From: a virus
Strand: one strand, 5' to 3'
Length of the DNA: 33,097 nucleotides
Virus record (IMG/VR): IMGVR_UViG_3300009425_000053
Span: 1 to 33,097 of that record
Each line of letters begins with the position of its first letter. The stretch's first letter is position 1. Positions 28,658 to 33,097 of the stretch are shown here, one piece after another. Position numbers and translations under genes: made by a program. The notes beneath the pieces were generated by a model that worked only from the letters and a program-made list of their open reading frames with translations, was not told the origin of the DNA and ran no database searches.

Positions 28658-30550
28658 TTATCCTAAAGTTGCATTGTCTATTATGTTTCTATCTAAAGCT
28701 TGTTGAGTTGATACTTCTGCTCCTACTACAAACGCTTGAATCGGCTTTTCTTCTCTTCCTGTTATTGCTTCAGCTAGTTGATTCTCAGGAGCTGCCCCAA
28801 CTACATTAAATGAAGGTGGTGCTGCTGGAGCTACCGCCACGCCTCCCCCTCCTCCACTTCCTCCGCCAATATTAGGCGTTTGAGTTTTTAGTATTTGTTT
28901 AACTTGCATTGCTCCAAATGCCGCCGCTAATCCTGCTTGTATAAACGGATAAGCTGGAATTATTTTAGTGACCGGAGAGCCTGCTGCTGTTTTAAAAGCA
29001 TTAACGGTCGCCTCTACTGCTGCTATTGTTGCGCCTGCTACAGCCGCCGCTTTTCCTATTTTACTTCCTCTTCCCGCAACCATTCCGATTAAATCTAACC
29101 CCTTTTTTGCCATATTCATTTTAGCGGCAAACACTTCTTCATCCGTTGCTTTTTCTACTTCTCCAGATTCAACTTTTAAATCATTAATTTTTAAATCTGA
29201 GTCAATTACAAATTGATTATATTCATTTTCTGCCTCTTGTCTTGCAGCAGTTCCTTCTTTGTATCGATCAATATTTTCTTGTAATCTTGCAAGTCCCAAC
29301 TCTTTTTCTTGTTCTGCTATTCCAGTCAAAGCTTCAAGCCTTATTTGTTCGTCTATTATTTCATTTGCTTTATTTTCTTTTAAACTTATAAAAGCAATTT
29401 GTTCGGCTTCGCTTTTAGATTTAATTAGATCTATTTGTTCAAGTTCTAATCCTACTCTGTTAACATCTTGCTCAGATCTAAATCCATCAACATTCTCTAA
29501 TACGTCTAAATAGTTTTTTTCAGCATTTATTTTTTCCTCAATATTGTCTATATTTTTTGAATCAATAGCTAGTTTTGCATTTGCTAAATTTAAAGTAGTT
29601 TGTGCATTTTCCTTCTGTAATACTTCTTGCTCATCTAATATTTCTCCTAATTTTACGTTGGCAACCATTCGCTCTTCGATACTTTTGGAAACATCATCTC
29701 TTACCTGTCTTTGATCTTCAGCAGCTTTTTGAAATTTAAATTGTAGTTTATCGTTTTCCGCTATAGCAATTCTAGCGTCTCTAGTTAATTGAGTCAACCT
29801 TTTAGATCTCTCAACAGCAGCTTTAACTTCTACTTCATCTAGTGCTTTTGTAGTTACATCGGCAACGCCTTGAGCTAACTGACCCACTTCACTTAAGGAT
29901 TCTGTAAAATTATCAGCAATTTGTTTACCTCCGTTTTTTATATTCTCTCCTGTTTTTTCTAATTTAAGATTAGTTTCTTCTATGTTAGCTTGTAAAGTTT
30001 TTATTTTATCAGGATCTTTTCCGCCTAAAAAAGATTGCTCAAAAGCAAGTTGAGCTTTTTGAACCGCTAAAACAGTACCTTGAATAATTCCAACAAATAC
30101 ATTTAATGAAATAGTCAACGCTCCTCCAATTACTTTTTGCATAGCGTCAAATCCACCTGTTGCTTCAGAAACTTTTTTAAACATATCAACAAACATCTCA
30201 GCAACTTGAGTTCCTATATCTCCAATAGTTCCCATAACCGTAGAAACCGCATCCATTACGTCTTTATTAGTAGAAAGTCCTTTTGCTAAAACTCCGAATG
30301 CAGCAATAATTAAACCAATGCCCATTCCCGCTATAGCTTTTCCAACTCCTTTTGCTCCTGTAGCAAGACCGCCAAAGCCTTTTTTTAGAAGTTTTACGCT
30401 TTTACTTTGCGTTTTAACTTGTTCCTCTAATTTGTCTGCAGTTTTTTCAGATTCTTTTCCAACTCCTTCAACTGATTTTTTAAGCTTTTCTACTTCTTTA
30501 ACAGCGCCTTTAGTTTCAGTCTCAAGTTTTAAATATACAGTAGTCGCCAT
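28658..30550 (-). CDS. Tape measure protein (630 aa)
   Basis: A 630-residue, mostly helical protein, short for a tape measure, so the tail is probably short. N-terminal coiled coil (residues about 12-55), hydrophobic helix AIAGMGIGLIIAAFGVLA (72-89), then long charged coiled coil through the middle (about 180-470). A second hydrophobic region lies at about 500-550. The end is a Gly-rich linker (GGGSGGGGG, 562-570) and a conserved-looking tail, PSFNVVGAAPENQLAEAI (579-596), then AFVVGAEVSTQQALDRN (606-622). I know this end from tape measures of flavobacterial phages. It sets tail length and passes DNA through the host membrane. The ATG overlaps the 48-aa gene (TAATG). Confidence 0.85.
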   Translation of the reverse strand: MATTVYLKLETETKGAVKEVEKLKKSVEGVGKESEKTADKLEEQVKTQSKSVKLLKKGFGGLATGAKGVGKAIAGMGIGLIIAAFGVLAKGLSTNKDVMDAVSTVMGTIGDIGTQVAEMFVDMFKKVSEATGGFDAMQKVIGGALTISLNVFVGIIQGTVLAVQKAQLAFEQSFLGGKDPDKIKTLQANIEETNLKLEKTGENIKNGGKQIADNFTESLSEVGQLAQGVADVTTKALDEVEVKAAVERSKRLTQLTRDARIAIAENDKLQFKFQKAAEDQRQVRDDVSKSIEERMVANVKLGEILDEQEVLQKENAQTTLNLANAKLAIDSKNIDNIEEKINAEKNYLDVLENVDGFRSEQDVNRVGLELEQIDLIKSKSEAEQIAFISLKENKANEIIDEQIRLEALTGIAEQEKELGLARLQENIDRYKEGTAARQEAENEYNQFVIDSDLKINDLKVESGEVEKATDEEVFAAKMNMAKKGLDLIGMVAGRGSKIGKAAAVAGATIAAVEATVNAFKTAAGSPVTKIIPAYPFIQAGLAAAFGAMQVKQILKTQTPNIGGGSGGGGGVAVAPAAPPSFNVVGAAPENQLAEAITGREEKPIQAFVVGAEVSTQQALDRNIIDNATLG

Positions 30551-30696
30551 TATTTTTGTATTTGTCTTTTAAATTGTATATATGCTTCTTTTAAAGTTTC
30601 AGGATATTTATTTTTGCCTAAAGCTATATCAATATAACGTCCTTTAAGTTTCTGTTTTTTAACTATTGCTAAAAGATTAGTTATTGTTTCTATCAT
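30550..30696 (-). CDS. Small basic protein before the tape measure (48 aa)
   Basis: A 48-codon frame from ATG 30696, ending in TAATG overlap with the tape-measure start. The product (METITNLL-like helix at the start, then KKQKLKGRYIDIALGKNKYP, residues 13-32, and a basic helix) is balanced and fills the only gap between the tail-tip and tape-measure genes. It may be a small tail factor or a translation-coupling leader. Confidence 0.6.
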   Translation of the reverse strand: MIETITNLLAIVKKQKLKGRYIDIALGKNKYPETLKEAYIQFKRQIQK

Positions 30697-30707
30697 CTTT
30701 ATTTTAT

Positions 30708-33097
30708 TTAATCGTTTTTAGTTTTGTAAGTAACTCTATTAGTAATATATCCATTTACTATTTGAACGCTAACGCCTCTCGCCATTCCTGAGTTAGCAGA
30801 ATCAACTCTAATTCCTACGTAAGGTGTAAAGTCAGGAACATACAATCCGTCTACTTCGAAAATACTACCAGCAAAACTAGAATAAAAACCATCCGCAAGT
30901 AAAGCGTTTGAATCACGCGTTGACGCGTAAAGTGAAATATTAGTTTTTCCTAAAGGATGAATATTTTTATCATCTTCTGCATATCTGTTTTCATAAGTCA
31001 TTATCGGTATATAAGTTGCGCCAGTATCTCCAACGTTATAAGATTTTGCTGCATTTTTAGCAATTTGAACATCAGTTGCGTGGTAAAACACATATGAAGA
31101 ACTTCCCAAAGCTCCGTCTAAGCCAAAAAACGGATAACTTGAACCAACACTAGTATTAAATGTAGCCGCGTTTCCTTCTACTATGTAAGGAACTATTTTG
31201 GAATAAAAATTCCATTCGCCGAATAATATTCCTTTGTAATCTTTAAGCTCTCCAGCCGCATTCATTATTCTAATAGTCCTAATGTTTCCATCCCATTTTG
31301 TTGACGCAGGTATTGTATATGACTGCACGTTGGTGGTTTGGCTATAAACTATTGACGCTTCAGCGGTTGCAGTAAAAATATCACTAATAACATCAGCAGT
31401 TTTAAAATTAGTTGTTGTATTTGTTCTTGCAAAAAATCTCCAATATTTTACATCTCCTTGCGAGAGACCGTTTAATTTAAATAAATATTTTTTTACATTA
31501 GTTGAACTTTTTGGACTAGAAGGCGTGTATTTTACATTCGTAACTGCGCCCGAAGCAATAAGAGTATCTAAATTAGTTCCTATTAAAGCTGCATTTGTAT
31601 TAGCGTACAAGAAACCGTAACTCTCAAGATTCCCGACTTCACAAATTTTTCCTAGCTGAGTAATATTATGAGAAAAAATAACACCTGAATTAGATTGAGT
31701 TTCTTGAACGGGTTGAGATAATATAGCCGAAGTGACTTCGCATTCCTCGTTATTTATAGGAACAGGAGTATTGCCCGGAATCGTTGACGGTATTTTTATT
31801 ATTGGATTGTCTAGAACTTCTTCATATTGAATACCCGCATCCGCAGTAACAACAGTACTATCAGCGGTTGTTCCTGTAGTTTTTACGTCTAGATCTATTG
31901 TTGATATAGCTTCTAATAAATTTGCTATTTCTTTTCTTTCGTCAAATACGTTTATTAATTCTAATTGAGATTTAAGATTTTCAAAATTAGTAGTGATTTT
32001 ATTTATTTTATATACTTTGTCTGATATAATTAACCTGTCAAATAATTGGAGTTTTGTAATAATTGCTAATGGAATAAAAGCGTCTAACTTTGTTAATCGT
32101 CTTTCTACTTTGAAAACGTCTTGAATATAAGTCTTATAATAATCATTAAATAAAGTATCATTAAAAGGTCTCAAACTATATTCATTAATTTCTGCTGAAA
32201 AGTTTAATGTTTTAGAGGCGTCTAATTTTATTGAATTGCTTGGAATATAATATGTCGTTAACTCTTCGTGTCCTGAAGCTCCAATAAAACTAATTGAAGT
32301 GGGGGTTTGAAATCCTGTAGTAACATTAGTTGCTTTAATCGGATAAAATAATAAAGGCTTTCCAACTGTTGGCTTTTCGTCTTTATTAGCTGCCCATCCC
32401 CATTGTATACTTGTAGAGCTTGAGTCGTATTGATTAACAAGTTTCTCAAATTTAAAATGCTCAAACGGAACTTTAATTTCAAACTTTTTACCGTCAAATT
32501 TAGAATCTTTGTATTTTATTCCTCCCCAAGGAACTCCAAACCTTTCTTCGTGATCATCTGCAAAAAAGTTTTTAGTGCCTTCGTATTTTAATTCTATTTG
32601 ATTAAAAGGTATCGTTGTATTTATTTCGCTTTTTGTAGTATCAATATGTTTTCCAATATCATAATATGAAACAGGTTTTAAAGTAGAGCCTGCATAAAAA
32701 GAGTCTAAAGTTCGTATTTGAGTAATTCCATCGTCATCAATAAAAGCTGTCAAATTAAACATTTTAAATATTCCAGTCAAAAAATCCAATATTTTCATAT
32801 CAGGTAAATTGTCTTTTATTGAAAACTTTTCTGATGAAAAAGTGCTTCCGGTAGCTTTCCAAGTCAATATTGCGTCTCTTCCTGAGTATAATGCCGTCAC
32901 TTTTAATTCAGCAGTATAAGTTGCAGCCGCTACTCCTCCAACTTCAATAGTATGAGATCCGGGTTGTAAATTTAATCCAATAATACTAGAAGATCCGGTC
33001 AAGTCGTCTTCTTGATAAATAACTTCGCCCTCTCTTCGTACTATTACGTTGTATTTTGAGTTTCCGGAACTGCTGAAACTACCGTCTAAAAATTTAG
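30708..33097 (-). CDS. Tail-tip/minor tail protein, C-terminal part (5' end outside or at window start)
   Basis: The frame is open up to base 33097 (first full codons read KFLDGSF), with no credible start nearby except a TTG at 33002 inside the frame, so it is 5'-truncated here. It includes SIKDNLPDMKILDFLTGIFK (about 80 residues in), followed by MFNLTAF, a motif I associate with the same large tail proteins that carry the FSVPASKNNN-type motif at the left edge. The rest is beta-rich (764 residues after the TTG), ending in NGYITNRVTYKTKND. If joined through the 8-bp overlap it forms one 1,138-residue tail-tip protein. It precedes the tape measure. Confidence 0.75.
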   Translation of the reverse strand, partial: KFLDGSFSSSGNSKYNVIVRREGEVIYQEDDLTGSSSIIGLNLQPGSHTIEVGGVAAATYTAELKVTALYSGRDAILTWKATGSTFSSEKFSIKDNLPDMKILDFLTGIFKMFNLTAFIDDDGITQIRTLDSFYAGSTLKPVSYYDIGKHIDTTKSEINTTIPFNQIELKYEGTKNFFADDHEERFGVPWGGIKYKDSKFDGKKFEIKVPFEHFKFEKLVNQYDSSSTSIQWGWAANKDEKPTVGKPLLFYPIKATNVTTGFQTPTSISFIGASGHEELTTYYIPSNSIKLDASKTLNFSAEINEYSLRPFNDTLFNDYYKTYIQDVFKVERRLTKLDAFIPLAIITKLQLFDRLIISDKVYKINKITTNFENLKSQLELINVFDERKEIANLLEAISTIDLDVKTTGTTADSTVVTADAGIQYEEVLDNPIIKIPSTIPGNTPVPINNEECEVTSAILSQPVQETQSNSGVIFSHNITQLGKICEVGNLESYGFLYANTNAALIGTNLDTLIASGAVTNVKYTPSSPKSSTNVKKYLFKLNGLSQGDVKYWRFFARTNTTTNFKTADVISDIFTATAEASIVYSQTTNVQSYTIPASTKWDGNIRTIRIMNAAGELKDYKGILFGEWNFYSKIVPYIVEGNAATFNTSVGSSYPFFGLDGALGSSSYVFYHATDVQIAKNAAKSYNVGDTGATYIPIMTYENRYAEDDKNIHPLGKTNISLYASTRDSNALLADGFYSSFAGSIFEVDGLYVPDFTPYVGIRVDSANSGMARGVSVQIVNGYITNRVTYKTKND
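33090..33097. repeat. 8-bp direct repeat shared by both window ends (copy 2)
   Basis: The last eight bases, aaatttag, repeat the first eight of the window. See copy 1 at 1-8 for the circular-closure interpretation. Confidence 0.65.

Noticed and set aside
1-33097. tRNA genes, CRISPR array, integrase, repressor, transposase
   Set aside because: I looked for cloverleaf-like segments, regular repeat-spacer patterns, tyrosine/serine recombinase motifs and IS ends and found none I could support.
33003-33097. TTG at 33002 as the true start of the right-edge tail gene
   Set aside because: The same frame is open for 31 further codons to the window edge with coherent protein sequence, and no stop separates it from the left-edge fragment across the 8-bp overlap.

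Overview
The window looks like an essentially complete genome of a tailed, non-contractile (siphovirus-like) phage of a Bacteroidota host, most likely a flavobacterium. The DNA is strongly AT-rich. Every supportable gene lies on the minus strand. Start codons are preceded by A/T-rich leaders instead of Shine-Dalgarno sequences, as in Bacteroidota. Many proteins have the look of families that recur in marine flavobacterial phages. The first and last 8 bases are identical (aaatttag). Merging them joins the two genes cut at the window edges in one reading frame, giving a circle of 33,089 bp with one 1,138-residue tail-tip gene across the join. No integrase, repressor, primase or DNA polymerase was found, so a lytic phage that relies on the host replicase is the simplest reading.

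In transcription order (decreasing coordinate): packaging genes terS and terL (7796-6302); small unknown genes (6147-5455); a tail assembly module (5364-1) with a tail chaperone carrying a probable programmed -1 frameshift, tail terminator and completion proteins, and large beta-rich tail proteins; then, across the join, the rest of the tail-tip gene and the tape measure (33097-28658). The head module follows (28651-22258): prohead protease, Cys-rich protein, scaffold-like protein, decoration-like protein, major capsid, probable tail tube, a small structural protein, portal and a head-tail connector. Next come fibre genes, a fibre chaperone and a LamG-type lectin (22258-19700), then a lysis block (19694-18059) with a small holin-like protein, a candidate spanin pair, an M15-type endolysin and a 3TM holin.

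The remainder (18059-7803) is nucleic-acid metabolism: NinG-like nuclease, OB-fold-like and SSB-like proteins, a DnaB/RecA-type helicase, a small sigma-like factor, two PD-(D/E)XK nucleases, a DnaA-domain-IV-like protein, an HNH nuclease and a ParB-like protein. Six intrinsic terminators split the single-strand gene array into transcription units.

The most interesting part is 10502-7803, just upstream of the terminase genes: a ParB-like protein, a TET/JBP-type 2-oxoglutarate/Fe(II) oxygenase, a helical protein of the type called aGPT-Pplase2 (related to the helical part of 5-hydroxymethyl-dU DNA kinases), and a P-loop kinase. Together they suggest that this phage oxidises thymine within DNA and then phosphorylates or further derivatises it: a compact hypermodification pathway with no nucleotide-level hydroxymethylase and no cytosine methyltransferase in the genome.
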